Source: Acidobacteriota bacterium (lineage in GTDB: Bacteria; Acidobacteriota; Vicinamibacteria; Vicinamibacterales; 2-12-FULL-66-21). Taken from it: a stretch of DNA of 64,000 bases. The position numbers and the translations under genes are program-made. This document shows positions 37,432-47,202 of the stretch, piece after piece (the first letter of the stretch is position 1; every line of letters starts with the position of its first letter). The notes below the pieces were generated by a model. That model ran no database searches. It saw nothing but the letters and a program-made list of their open reading frames with translations, and was not told the DNA's origin. Where the stretch lies: contig QHWT01000064.1 in NCBI GenBank assembly GCA_003222675.1, forward strand, positions 87,912-151,911, written 5' to 3'.

Positions 37432-39861
37432 CTATCGTCCTTGTTCCCGCCGGATGCCCTGACGGAGGGCCTCCATCGTGCCGGGAGACGCGATGAAGAG
37501 ATTGTCCGGGAAACGCCCCGCATACGCGAGCATGTTCGAGTAGATGACGTCGCTCTGATAGAGATTGAAGCCGAGCCCCGCAAGGAACTGCAGGCGGAGG
37601 TTCCGATCGCGGTTGATGGACGCATCCTTCAGCCACGGCGCGAGATCGTTCGCCGTGCCCGCAAACGTGGAGAAGAGATCGACCGCCGAGTTCATGCCGA
37701 TCTCGCGCAGCGACTGCACCACCGGCGCGTACTCGGGACGCTGCAGCCTCTGCTGGACCGCGTCCACGTCGATCTTCGTCGGGTCGACTTGTCCGAGCAG
37801 CACGAGATCGTACCCGGCGCCGTTGTTCGTGTTGCCCCAGACGATGCCGTTCGGGAAGGCCTCGAAGAACGTCGCAATTTCGCTCTTCACCGCCTCGGTG
37901 TTGCTCTCATAGAGCTGCACGAAGAGCGTGACGGCGCCGCCACGATTCAGGTGCGCCTTCGCGATGTCGAAGAACTCGCGGGTGTAGAGCATGGCGGCGC
38001 CTTTGACCCACGGGTCCAGCGGATCCGACGTAATCGCGTCGAACTTCTCTCTCGTCGTCAACAGAAAGTGCCGCGCATCGTCGACGAGAATGTGGACTTT
38101 CGGATTGTCGACGACCCTGAAATTCTGATCGCCAAAATATTTGGAGACGACGCTTGGAACGAGCGGCTCGATTTCAGCGATGGTTTCGTGTTCGACGCCG
38201 GGGTCGATTGAGACGGCGCCCGCCGTCACACCGGCGCCGCAGCCTATGACCAGCACTTTTGTCGACTGCGTCGGAATCAGCGTCGTCATATGACCGAGCA
38301 TCCGCTGGAGGCGCATGTCCTGCGGCTCGCTGGACGCCTGGACTTTCCCGGCGTTGTGATAATTGAGCACGCCGCCCGGGAGACGCGAAACCGCGACGGT
38401 CGCATTCCAACCCTCGCCCATATAGATGACGTCCGCCGATCCGATGCGCGTGGCGGCGTAGCGGCCGTATGCCGCCAGAATGCCGGGCACTGGATGGACG
38501 GTTCGCGAGAGGAGACCTGCGCCTGCCGCGGCCGCAACGATCACGAGCGTGCGCGCGAAGGCGGCCTGGCCTTTACCTGGGACCTCCTCGGCGACGCCCG
38601 TCGACAGCACGAGCAGGCCCGACAGTGCGCTCACGAGAATCAATGCCTGCTGTGCGTGCTGGCTGCCAAGCCATACAACGAGCAGCAGGCTGCCCAGCAC
38701 CGATCCGACAATCGCACCCACCGTGTTGGCGGCGTAGACACCGCCAACGAGGCGCGCGGGATCCTGTCCCCGCGACGCCACTGCTGCAAGCGCCAGCGGA
38801 AAGCTCGCGCCCCAGAGGATCGCGCCCGGCAGCACCGCCCAGAGACAGCGCACGAAATCGAGCTGGAAGTTGTACCAGGGGTCGGTCGAGATCGCAGGAT
38901 TGATCGGCCAGTACGGCAGCGATTGAGTCAGCATGAACGCGGTCCACGCGACAGCGCCGCAGAGCAGCATCTGACACCAGCCGAGCGCCACCCGCGGTCT
39001 CGCGGTGCTGCGGCCGAGCGCCGATCCGATGCTGCTGCCGATGCCGAGCCCGAAGAGGAACACCGCCAGGATCAGCGAGAAGGAGTAGACCGTTGCGCCG
39101 AACAACAGCGACAACAACCGCGTCCAGATCACTTCGGCCGCGAGCGCCGTCATGCCCGAGAGCGCGATCGCAACGTAGACGGCCCATGCGCCGGGAACCC
39201 GCGCCGAGGGTCCGACATCGCGATCGCTCTCGAGTTGTTCGACCATCGGGGTGCGGCTCGCGATCAGCATCGCGATCGCCGCAACGCTGATGTTCAGCGC
39301 CACCGCCACGTATGTGGCGAACGCAAGGTCGTGCACCCGCAGCAGGTAGAACCCCGCGAGCAGGCTGCCGAGCACGCCGCCGGCGATGTTGCCGCCGTAG
39401 AAGAATCCGAGCCACGACACTCCCTCGGGCGTCGACTCGACCCAGCGCGAAATAGCCGGCAGCGTCGCGCCCATCAGGAGCGTTGGCGGCAGGAGGCAGA
39501 TTCCAGCCGTCAGGCCACGCAGCAGGATGCCGCCGATCCCGGTGCCGCCGAGCGACGTATATGCGCTATTGAGGAGCGGCATGCCGAAGAGCACCAGCAC
39601 GCCGATGATGCCGATGCCAATCTCGAGAAACGCATACATGCGCAGCGGATGCTGCTCGCGCGCGGCTGCGACACGCGGCAGCAGCAGGCTGCCGAGGCAC
39701 ATACCGCCCATGAACGTGCCGAGCAGCACTCCCATGGACACGGCGGAGGACCCGATGACGAGCTGGAGCAGTTGAAACCAGACGACTTCGTAGATGAGCG
39801 CGGCACAACCGCTGCCGACAAACAGCAGGAGCAGGCCGGGCAGGAACCGGCGCGGGGTCAT
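37432..39861 (-). CDS. Membrane-fused spermidine synthase-like protein
   Basis: An 809-residue protein. The first about 480 residues form about 13 membrane helices of the fused transporter/synthase type (CAALIYEVVWFQLLQLVIGSS start). The C-terminal part is a spermidine-synthase-like Rossmann domain (IGCGAGVTAGAVS, IAEIEPLVPS, DARHFLLTT, ITSDPLDPWVKGAAMLYT). The proton-abstraction and aminopropyl sites are not clearly conserved, so true polyamine synthesis is uncertain. ATG 39861 is preferred for its AAGGTGA site; 39885 and 39927 are alternatives. Confidence 0.88.
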   Translation of the reverse strand: MTPRRFLPGLLLLFVGSGCAALIYEVVWFQLLQLVIGSSAVSMGVLLGTFMGGMCLGSLLLPRVAAAREQHPLRMYAFLEIGIGIIGVLVLFGMPLLNSAYTSLGGTGIGGILLRGLTAGICLLPPTLLMGATLPAISRWVESTPEGVSWLGFFYGGNIAGGVLGSLLAGFYLLRVHDLAFATYVAVALNISVAAIAMLIASRTPMVEQLESDRDVGPSARVPGAWAVYVAIALSGMTALAAEVIWTRLLSLLFGATVYSFSLILAVFLFGLGIGSSIGSALGRSTARPRVALGWCQMLLCGAVAWTAFMLTQSLPYWPINPAISTDPWYNFQLDFVRCLWAVLPGAILWGASFPLALAAVASRGQDPARLVGGVYAANTVGAIVGSVLGSLLLVVWLGSQHAQQALILVSALSGLLVLSTGVAEEVPGKGQAAFARTLVIVAAAAGAGLLSRTVHPVPGILAAYGRYAATRIGSADVIYMGEGWNATVAVSRLPGGVLNYHNAGKVQASSEPQDMRLQRMLGHMTTLIPTQSTKVLVIGCGAGVTAGAVSIDPGVEHETIAEIEPLVPSVVSKYFGDQNFRVVDNPKVHILVDDARHFLLTTREKFDAITSDPLDPWVKGAAMLYTREFFDIAKAHLNRGGAVTLFVQLYESNTEAVKSEIATFFEAFPNGIVWGNTNNGAGYDLVLLGQVDPTKIDVDAVQQRLQRPEYAPVVQSLREIGMNSAVDLFSTFAGTANDLAPWLKDASINRDRNLRLQFLAGLGFNLYQSDVIYSNMLAYAGRFPDNLFIASPGTMEALRQGIRREQGR

Positions 39862-39928
39862 CAAGTCACCTTCGACGAAGTCCATCGATCGCGCTTCAGG
39901 GTTCAGACGGCAGTGTCGCTTTACCAAC

Positions 39929-39957
39929 TCTCGTGGCTTCCGCCTTCAGGCCGGAAG
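39929..39957. repeat. Single CTTCCGCC palindrome
   Basis: CTCGTGGCTTCCGCCTTCAGGCCGGAAG, one arm of the family-1 pair without its partner, in the divergent gap between the spermidine-synthase-like gene and the ABC ATPase. Confidence 0.75.
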
Positions 39958-40076
39958 TCTTGACCACAGAAGAGGATGCGTATCGTACTACATACTTCCT
40001 TCACGCCGGATTCGTCCGCTTGGCAGTTCCCAACGTCCCGTCGCCCGCGTCCGTCCAATACCTTCGGAGGAACCTG

Positions 40077-40760
40077 ATGGCCTGGTGGAAACGCAGCAAG
40101 CCCGAAAGGACAGCAGCCGATCCGAACATGCCCCTCATTCGTCTCGAGGGCATCACGAAGATCTTCAAGGGTGACGCCGACGAAGAGACGCGCGCGCTGG
40201 ACGAGGTGACGCTCGATATCGAGCGGGGCCAGTACGTCTCGGTCTCGGGGCCGTCGGGTTGCGGCAAGTCGACGTTCCTTTCAATGCTGGCGCTGCTCGA
40301 TGCGCCGACCAAGGGCCGCTATACGTTCAACGGCCGCCGCGTCGACCAGCTCTCGCCTGCGGAAAAGGCGCGAGTGCGCAACGTCGAGATCGGGCTCATC
40401 TTTCAGAGCTTCAACCTGATTGGCGACATGACGGTGTACGAGAACGTCGAGTATCCGCTCACCCTGCGCGGCGTGACCGGAGAGGAACGGAAGGCGCGCG
40501 TCGACGCCGCGCTCGGCCGCGTGGGCCTCGGGCCGCGCGCGAAACAGCGGCCGGGATCGTTGTCCGGCGGCCACCAGCAGCTCGTCGCGATCGCGCGCGC
40601 CATCGCGGGACGCCCGCCGATCGTGCTGGCGGACGAGCCCACCGGCAATCTGGATTCGAAGAGCGGCGAAGCGGTGATGGAGATGCTGCGCGAGCTGAAC
40701 GCCGCGGGGGCGACCGTCTGCCTCGCGAATGGCCGCGTGGTCGCGCAGCCGGTCAGTTGA
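40077..40760 (+). CDS. ABC transporter ATPase (MacB/LolD type) lacking the H-loop
   Basis: A 227-residue ATPase with Walker A GPSGCGKST, Q-loop FQSFNLIGD, signature LSGGHQQLVA (Gln and Arg of the consensus replaced by His and Leu) and Walker B IVLADEPTGNLD. After ATVCL the frame jumps to ANGRVV; the about 20 residues that carry the switch histidine (VTHDPRYA... in homologues) are missing, consistent with an in-frame deletion. GGAGG at 40066-40070 supports the ATG. No permease follows; instead a repeat cluster does. It may be non-functional. Confidence 0.82.
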   Translation: MAWWKRSKPERTAADPNMPLIRLEGITKIFKGDADEETRALDEVTLDIERGQYVSVSGPSGCGKSTFLSMLALLDAPTKGRYTFNGRRVDQLSPAEKARVRNVEIGLIFQSFNLIGDMTVYENVEYPLTLRGVTGEERKARVDAALGRVGLGPRAKQRPGSLSGGHQQLVAIARAIAGRPPIVLADEPTGNLDSKSGEAVMEMLRELNAAGATVCLANGRVVAQPVS

Positions 40761-41212
40761 CGGTGACATGTGACCGGCGGCAAACGGAGACAGACGAAGG
40801 ACACGGATCTCACCAACGAAGCAACGAAGGTAACGAAGTTCAACGAAGAGAGTACGCGTGTCCACCTACGATTCACGCGTGAGGCGCGGAGGCGCGGAGG
40901 CACCGAGCGCACGCCACGGTCAGTCACGAAGGCATGGACTGCAAGAAGACCGTGAAGCGCTTCGCCGCGCATGACCACGACGGTCGTGCCGCGCTTCGCG
41001 CGGTTGAACGGACGTGAGATCTGAAAAAACAAGCGGCGCTGCACCTTTCCGCTGCTTGTGTTTTTCAGATCTCACGTCCGTCCAGACACCGGCCGAAGGC
41101 CGGCGCACGACCGTCTTCCGATGCGCGTCGATCGTCAGCTTCGTTCATCTTCGGTAGCTTCGTTGCTTCGTTTGCGGGTCCGTGTCCTTCGGAACCGCCG
41201 TGGTCGCCTCCG

Positions 41213-41330
41213 TCATCGCGGCAGGGCGGCTTCTATCGCTTTCAGCTCCTTCAGCAGATCATCGAAGCGCTTGATTGCTTCCTGGCCGACTTTCGGTCCG
41301 CACCGCCGACCATTCGCTGGATCTTCTGCA
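41213..41330 (-). pseudogene. Duplicated 3' end of the BNR/VPS10 gene, copy 1
   Basis: On the minus strand this ends in KVGQEAIKRFDDLLKELKAI and the same stop context as the parent gene at 42035. About 118 bp are copied, preceded by unrelated sequence, so it cannot encode a functional protein. Confidence 0.85.
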
Positions 41331-41787
41331 GTGACGGGAGCACACGGAGGAAGACGAAGACGGGAGGAGCCGAAGAACTCGACGGCAACGGATTTCAAAC
41401 ACGCAACGGAGGGAACGGACGTCAACGAAGCTGCTTCGGCCGCGCATGATACGACGGTCGTGCCGCGCTGCGCGCGGTTGGAGGGACGTGAGATCTGACA
41501 AACACAAGCGGCGCTGCACCTTTCCGCCGCTTGCGTTTTCAGATCTCACGTCCGTCCAGACGCCGGCCGAAGGCCGGCCCACGACCGTCTTCCGATGCGC
41601 GTCGATCGCAGGTGTCTGCGACGACGTTCTCGGCGCTTTTGCGCCTCAGCGTCCTCGGTCCACGTCGCGCGCTCTTCGGTCATTCGTGATCCGTGTTGAC
41701 CCGTGGCGAGTCAGCTTCGTTCGTCTTCGGTAGCTTCGTTGCTTCGTTTGCGGGTCCGTGTCCTTCGGAACAGCCGTGGTCGCCTTC

Positions 41788-41866
41788 GTCATCGCGGCAG
41801 GGGCGGCTTCTGTCGGCCTTCAGCTCCTTCAGCAGATCATCGAAGCGCTTGATCGCTTCCCGGCCG
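41788..41866 (-). pseudogene. Duplicated 3' end of the BNR/VPS10 gene, copy 2
   Basis: A shorter, more diverged copy of about 79 bp of the same gene end, with an extra G that shifts the frame. The 85 bp beyond the stop is also shared by all three copies. Confidence 0.75.
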
Positions 41867-42034
41867 CCTTTCCGCCGCTTGCGTTTTCAGATCGCACGTC
41901 CGTCCAGACGCCGGCCGAAGGCCGGCGCACGACCGTCTTCCGATGCGCGTCGATCGTCAGCTTCGTTCATCTTCGGTAGCTTCGTTGCTTCGTTTGCGGG
42001 TCCGTGTCCTTCGGAACAGCCGTGGTCGCCTCCG

Positions 42035-45000
42035 TCATCGCGGCAGGGCGGCTTCTATCGCTTTCAGCTCCTTCAGCAGATCATCGAAGCGCTTGATTGC
42101 TTCCTGGCCGACCTTCTGGTCCGCACTGCCGACCATTCGCTGGATGTTCTGAAGCTGATCGATCAGCATCGGCTCTGGGTAGGCGCCCCCTGCGGATACG
42201 ACGCGTGCCCAGAGGCCTTGCAGCGGATCGCTGTATCGCGCCGACTCCGGCGACTCGCCGATGCCGGGAGCGGACGGGGGCGCCACCCCCTTCTGCTGCA
42301 TGGCCTGCTGGATGCGGCCGCGAAGCCCGTTCGCCCGCGCGATCGCATCACGCACTCTCAGCAGGAACTGTTCCTGGGCGACGAGGTCCGCCTGCGTCAC
42401 GCCGTCTGTCGTGACGCGAGGATCGACCTTGATCGTGAATGCTTTCGACTGGTTCACCGCGCCACTCGTCAAACGCACGGCGTAGCGGCCCGGCGCCACC
42501 ATCGGTCCGTTGCCATTCCAGCGATAGTCCCACTCGAAGCGGTTGTGGCCAGGCCGCGTCGTCAGCGGCCGCCCGACGGCGCGGCCACGCCCGCCGGCCG
42601 GTTGCGGCAACTCGGGTTCTTCCTGCTCCGTTGACGATGTTTCTCGCGCGTCCGCCGCCGCCTTGCCGCTGCCGCGACCGCTCGGTCCGACTCCTCCGCC
42701 GTCGCCAGCGGAACGAACCGTGCGGACCACCATACCCGCCGCGTTGACGATCTCGATCGTGAGATCACCGGCAAATCCCTGCGGCAGCACATAATCGATC
42801 GTCGCTGCGACGGGTGGATATTGCGGTACGCCACTCCCGCCGCGTCCGCGCGCGGCGTAGCGATACCGAATGGTGTCTCGAGGTTGCAATAGGATCCCGC
42901 ATTCCGAGTCTGCTCAGCCCCGAGCTGCTGCAGCGGCGACACGTCGTCCATGATCCAGAACGAGCGCCCCATGGTCGAGATGACGAGATCCTTGCGGTGC
43001 ACACGGATGTCGGTGACCGGCGTGGCCGGCAGGTTCTGCTGCAGCGATTGCCAGTGCCTGCCGTTGTCGAACGACACGAACGCACCGAACTCCGTGCCCG
43101 CATACAGCAGCCCCGCCCGATCGGGATCTTCGCGGACGACCCGTGTCGGGAAGTCGTTCGGGATGCCGTTGGTGCCATCGGTGAGCCGCCTCCATGTTTC
43201 ACCGTAGTCGGTAGTCGTGTAGATATACGGCTGCAGATCGTGCTCGCGCAGGTAGCGATACACCGCGATGTACGCGGAGCCCTTGCGACGGGGCGAGTCC
43301 TCGATGTTCTGCACGCGTCCGCCAGCCGGAAGATCTTTCGGCGTCACGCGTTTCCACGTGCGTCCGTTGTCGCGCGTCACGCTGACGGGCCCGTCGTTCG
43401 CGCCCACCCAGATCACGCCCGGCTCGAGGCGCGACTCCACCATGGAATAGATCGATGAATACACTTCCTCACCCGTGATGTCGCGCGTGATGGGCCGGCC
43501 GGGCACCACCTGTAAATCCGGTTCGTGCGCCGTGAGGTCCGGACTGATCACCTGCCACGTCGCGCCATCGTCGACCGATCGATGCAGGACGTGCGACGCC
43601 TGGTAGATCACACCCGGGTTATGCGGCGAGAGATAGATGACGGTCGAGCGCGGAAAGCGGTACTGGATGTGGTTCGGGTCCTGTCCGTAACGGTTCTGCG
43701 GATAAATCCACGTGCCCTGCGATTGACCCGAGAGCGCGCTGTAACGCTCGACCTCGCCCTTGCAGGCGCCCCAGATGACGGTGCCGTCAGGACGCGGCCA
43801 GATACCGCCTGTCTCGCAGCCGGAGGCCTGCGTCCAGGCCTGCGCGGGATTGTCCCAGCCCCACGAGTACGGCGGAACGCTCGATACGACGAACGTCGTG
43901 TTGTCCTGCTGCGGGCCGTAGAGGCGGTAGGGATACTGATCGTCGACCGAGACCATGTAGATCTCCGCGGTCGGCTGATTCAGGATCGACGACCACGAGC
44001 GCCCGCCGTCCATCGTCACCGTTGCGCCGCCGTCGTTGCACTGGATCGCGATGTTCGGACTATCGGGATTGAACCAGATGCCGTGCATGTCGCCGTGCGG
44101 CGCCTGCACCGTCTGGAATGTGCGGCCGCCGTCCGTCGACTTGAAGAGGCTGAGCGCATTGACCCAGACTTCTTCCGCGTTCTTCGGGTTCACGTCGACG
44201 TAGTTGAAATAGAACGGACGCGATCGGAGGATGTCCGCGGGATTCACGTTGCGCCACGACGCGCCGCTGTCGTCGGATCGGTAGAGGCCGCCTTCGCGAG
44301 CCGGCGCCTCGATCATGGCGTAGACAGTTCGAGGCTGGCTCCTTGCGATGTCGATGTCGATCTTGCCGATCAAGTTCTGCGGAAGACCATTCGCCAGGTG
44401 CGTCCAGTGCTCCCCGCCATCAGTCGACTTGTAGATGCCCCCTTCACTCGCGGGACCGCCGCTGATGATGTCCCAGCCTTTACGGAAACCTTTGTACATG
44501 CCCGCGTAGATCTCGTCGGGGTTCGACATGTTGATCGCGAGGGCGCGGCCGCCGGTCTCGTTGTTGACGAAGAGCACTTTGCGCCAGATCGTGCCGCCAT
44601 CCGTGGTCTTGAAGATGCCGCGCTCCTGGTTCGGCCCGAACGGCGATCCAAGTCAGTCCCGCGAACCTCCACGTGCGTCCCGCGTCGATGGATTTGTACA
44701 CGCCGCGGCCGATGATCACGTTGCTGCGGATCGCGGCGCTGCCGGTGCCGACGTAGATGACGTCGGGATTGGATTCCGACACGTCGATCGATCCGATCGA
44801 GCCGTCAGCGATTTGTCCGTCGCTGATGGGTGTCCAGCGCTCGCCGCACGTATCGGTCTTGAACACGCCGCCGCCGGTGCTGCCCATATAGAAGGTGCAG
44901 GGCTGGCTGCGCACGCCCGCAACGGCCGTCACGCGTCCGCCGCGCGTCGGGCCGACGTTCCTCCACCGCAGGTCCTGGTAATCCCGCGGATCGACAATCG

Positions 45001-45109
45001 TGTTTGCACTGCGACCGATCGTGTCCTGCGCGGGCGATGCGGAGTCCCGCGTGTTCACGACGACGGAAACGCAGAGCGCGAGAGCGGCGAACGGAGTTCC
45101 GACGCGCAT
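42035..45109 (-). pseudogene. BNR/VPS10 (sortilin-like) secreted protein, disrupted twice
   Basis: Together three frames make one about 1000-residue BNR-repeat protein: 45109-about 44645 (signal peptide, then GPTRGGRVTAVAG and GVYKSIDAGRTWRFAGL), about 44640-42895 (PFGPNQERGIFKTTDGG through SFWIMDDVSPLQQLG), and about 42893-42035 (DTIRYRYAARG to the stop). At the first junction about 25 conserved residues after WRFAGL are missing as well as the frame being changed; the second is a 1-nt loss near GGGATCC. Asp-box repeats such as STDGGEHW and SVDDGATW are abundant. The native role (secreted peptidase-like or sialidase-like propeller) is not known. Confidence 0.85.
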
Positions 45110-45118
45110 ATCCGACGG

Positions 45119-45124
45119 AGTATA
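45119..45124 (-). promoter_or_regulatory. -10 box (TATACT) of the BNR/VPS10 gene
   Basis: TATACT on the minus strand ends 9 nt before ATG 45109; no Shine-Dalgarno sequence fits in between. No clear -35 was seen. Confidence 0.45.
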
Positions 45125-45201
45125 TCGGGTCCGAAGTGTAGCCGCGGACCGCCCGATCACCGGTTTGCGTCATCGGTGGCGCAGGCGTAGCATGACGCGT
45201 C

Positions 45202-45633
45202 ATGACGCGGGACGACATTCTGTCTGTCCTGGAACGGCAGAGCGCCGCGTGGGCCGCCCGCGATCCGGCGGCGCTCGCGAGCACCTACGCGCCGCACGCA
45301 ACCGTGACGAGCCCGACCGGCGGCGTGCTCGAGGGTCCCGAGGAAATCGAGCGGATCTACCGAAAGTGGTTCCAGGCGTTCCCCGACCTCCGGTTCCACG
45401 CTGAGGACGTGCTGATCGACGGCGACCGCGTGGTGCAGATCGCGCGGGTGAGCGGTACCCACGCGGGCGAATTCTTCGGAGTGGCGGCGACCGGCCGGAA
45501 AGTGGATGTCGTCTGCGCGATCCTCCTGACCCTCTCCGACGGCCGAATCACGCACGAGCGCCGGATTCTCGATTTCACAGGGGTGCTCGTGCAGGTCGGC
45601 GTGCTCAAGGCAAAGCCGGCGGGCGGCCTCTAG
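45202..45633 (+). CDS. SnoaL-like (NTF2 fold) protein
   Basis: A 143-residue protein: RQSAAWAARDPAALASTYAPHATVTSP is the SnoaL/NTF2 entry helix and strand, FPDLRFHAEDVLIDGDRVV and GRKVDVVCAILLTLSDGRITHERRILDF complete the cone fold. Such proteins are ester cyclases, isomerases or binding proteins; no catalytic assignment is possible. It is divergent from the BNR/VPS10 pseudogene and is followed by a good intrinsic terminator. Confidence 0.85.
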   Translation: MTRDDILSVLERQSAAWAARDPAALASTYAPHATVTSPTGGVLEGPEEIERIYRKWFQAFPDLRFHAEDVLIDGDRVVQIARVSGTHAGEFFGVAATGRKVDVVCAILLTLSDGRITHERRILDFTGVLVQVGVLKAKPAGGL

Positions 45634-45686
45634 TCCCCAGCGGGATTGGCCACGGACATCGGCTTTTCGACAACCTGCCAGGCGTT

Positions 45687-45733
45687 CGGGCACGGAAACG
45701 GAAAAGAGTTTCGTGTTTCGCGCCCGGCTTTTT
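45687..45733 (+). terminator. Intrinsic terminator after the SnoaL-like gene
   Basis: CGGGC-ACGGAAAC-GGAAA pairs with TTTC-GTTTCG-GCCCG around a short loop and is followed by GCTTTTT (45727-45733). It is one of the few classical terminators in the window. Confidence 0.7.
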
Positions 45734-45817
45734 GACGGGCCCTGCCGTCAAATTAGGTGTTGCGCCCGCACCCGGCGGGAATGCATATTGCTCACATCCC
45801 CATTTCTTTTGAGGCCC

Positions 45818-46426
45818 ATGCGACCCGCGACAGCTCTCGGTCTATTCGCAATGGCGCTGGCGCAGCCGCTCCCGGCGCGCGCACAGCCGGCCACCTGGGC
45901 GATCGACGCCGGCCATTCGGCCGCGCAGTTCGCTGTCCGGCACATGATCGTCTCGAATGTCAAAGGGCAATTCGACGGTCCGACCGGAACGGTCACGTTC
46001 GATCCCGCAAACATCCCGGGCACGCTGCGCGTCGACGCGTCGATCGACGCGCGCACGATCAACACACGCAATGACGACCGCGACAAGGATCTGCGGAGCG
46101 ACCTGTTCTTCGACGTTGACCGCTTTCCCCGGATCACCTTCAAGTCGAAACACGCGGAAGGGGCGGCGGGACGGTTCAAGGTGACCGGCGACCTCACCAT
46201 GCACGGCGTTACGAAGGAAGTCGTACTCGACGTGGAGGGGCCCACGCCGGAGATCAAGGACATCTGGGGCAACGCCCGCGTCGGCGCAACGGCGTCAACA
46301 GTTCTCGATCGCCGCGACTTTGGTCTGCTTTACAGCCGCATTCTTGAAGGCGGCGGCGCCGTGGTCGGCAACGACGTCACGATTTCGATCGATCTGGAAC
46401 TCACACGTCAACCCGCGAAGGAGTAG
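45818..46426 (+). CDS. YceI-family periplasmic protein
   Basis: A 202-residue protein with signal peptide ending near ARAQP. WAIDAGHSAAQFAVRHMIVSNVKGQF is the YceI lipocalin-like entry, followed by SIDARTINTRNDDRDKDLRSDLFFDV and VTGDLTMHGVTKEV. The family binds isoprenoids or amphiphiles. GAGG lies 4 nt before ATG 45818. A TPR protein follows 3 nt after the stop. Confidence 0.92.
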   Translation: MRPATALGLFAMALAQPLPARAQPATWAIDAGHSAAQFAVRHMIVSNVKGQFDGPTGTVTFDPANIPGTLRVDASIDARTINTRNDDRDKDLRSDLFFDVDRFPRITFKSKHAEGAAGRFKVTGDLTMHGVTKEVVLDVEGPTPEIKDIWGNARVGATASTVLDRRDFGLLYSRILEGGGAVVGNDVTISIDLELTRQPAKE

Positions 46427-46429
46427 CTG

Positions 46430-47077
46430 ATGAACGGCATATGGAAAACCGGCGTGCTGCTGGCCGCCGCTGTGGCGATCTCGCCTCTCAACCTCGGCGC
46501 GAGCGGCCGATCGGTACGGTCCGGCTCCGCCATGCGGGAGATGACGCCGGAGGAGATGGCGCGCGACGCGTATAACAGCGGCATCGGACACAAGGACAAA
46601 GGGCTCAGGGCCGAGAAGAGCGATCCAAAAAAGGCGAAGGTCGAGTACGAGAAGGCCCTGAAAGATTTCAAGCACGCCACCGAGCTGGTGCCGAACATGT
46701 TCCAGGCATATAACGGAATGGGGTTCGCGTACCGCAAGAGCGGCGACTACGAGAAGGCGCTCGAGATGTACGGCACGGCGCTGCAGATGGCGCCAGGTTT
46801 CCCCGACGCGATCGAGTACCGCGGCGAAGCGTTTCTGGCGCTCAATCGCGTTGACGACGCGAAGCAGGCTTACATGGAGCTGTTCGCCAGCGATCGCAAG
46901 CAGGCTGATATCTTGATGAAGGCGATGGGCGACTGGGTGACGCAGCGAAAGGCGGAGCCGGCCGGCGTCGATCCCGCGGCCCTGACCGCGTTCGAGGGCT
47001 GGATGAAGGAGCGCGGTGCGCTCGCCGGCCAGACCGTCAGCATGGGGCTGACGCCCGTGCACACGGCCTGGCAGTAG
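46430..47077 (+). CDS. Secreted TPR protein
   Basis: A 215-residue protein with signal peptide (GVLLAAAVAISPLNLGASG). Three TPR-like helical pairs are visible (YEKALKDFKHATELVPN; AYNGMGFAYRKSGDYEKALEMY; AIEYRGEAFLALNRVDDAKQAY). TPRs mediate protein contacts; the partner is unknown, although co-transcription with the YceI gene is likely from the 3-nt gap. Confidence 0.85.
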   Translation: MNGIWKTGVLLAAAVAISPLNLGASGRSVRSGSAMREMTPEEMARDAYNSGIGHKDKGLRAEKSDPKKAKVEYEKALKDFKHATELVPNMFQAYNGMGFAYRKSGDYEKALEMYGTALQMAPGFPDAIEYRGEAFLALNRVDDAKQAYMELFASDRKQADILMKAMGDWVTQRKAEPAGVDPAALTAFEGWMKERGALAGQTVSMGLTPVHTAWQ

Positions 47078-47098
47078 GGCCGGCGCTCGCGCGCTCGC

Positions 47099-47202
47099 AA
47101 TGCTCAATGCCGACTGCCCAATGCTGAATGCTGAATGAGAGTCACGGTCCTCGTCGTCGCACTCGTGTTCGTATTCAGCATTCGGCATTCAGCCTTCGGC
47201 AT
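47099..47202. repeat. Inverted CTGAATG/CATTCAG microrepeat
   Basis: Left arm CAATGCTGAATGCTGAATGAG and right arm TATTCAGCATTCGGCATTCAG enclose 37 bp. The right arm is translated as part of the signal peptide of the following cytochrome c peroxidase. Confidence 0.75.

Larger units (their letters stand above)
40793..42034. repeat. 1.2-kb cluster of nested inverted repeats
   Basis: Three related units. Each full unit has outer arms of the GAAGCAACGAAG / CTTCGTTGCTTCG type (left 40793-40852, right 41130-41197 in unit 1), then GACGGTCGTGCC arms, and a central hairpin GGACGTGAGATCTG...CAGATCTCACGTCC (41010-41079; 41484-41553; right half only at 41876-41902). Between the units are two extra copies of the 3' end of the pseudogene at 42035. 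No credible gene is present. Confidence 0.85.

Noticed and set aside
38290-39963. 557-codon open frame on the plus strand
   Set aside because: Antisense to the spermidine-synthase-like gene; low-complexity Arg/Glu/Ala product without a recognised domain or ribosome site.
40793-42034. Insertion sequence
   Set aside because: No transposase frame is present; the structure is nested hairpins and gene-end copies only.
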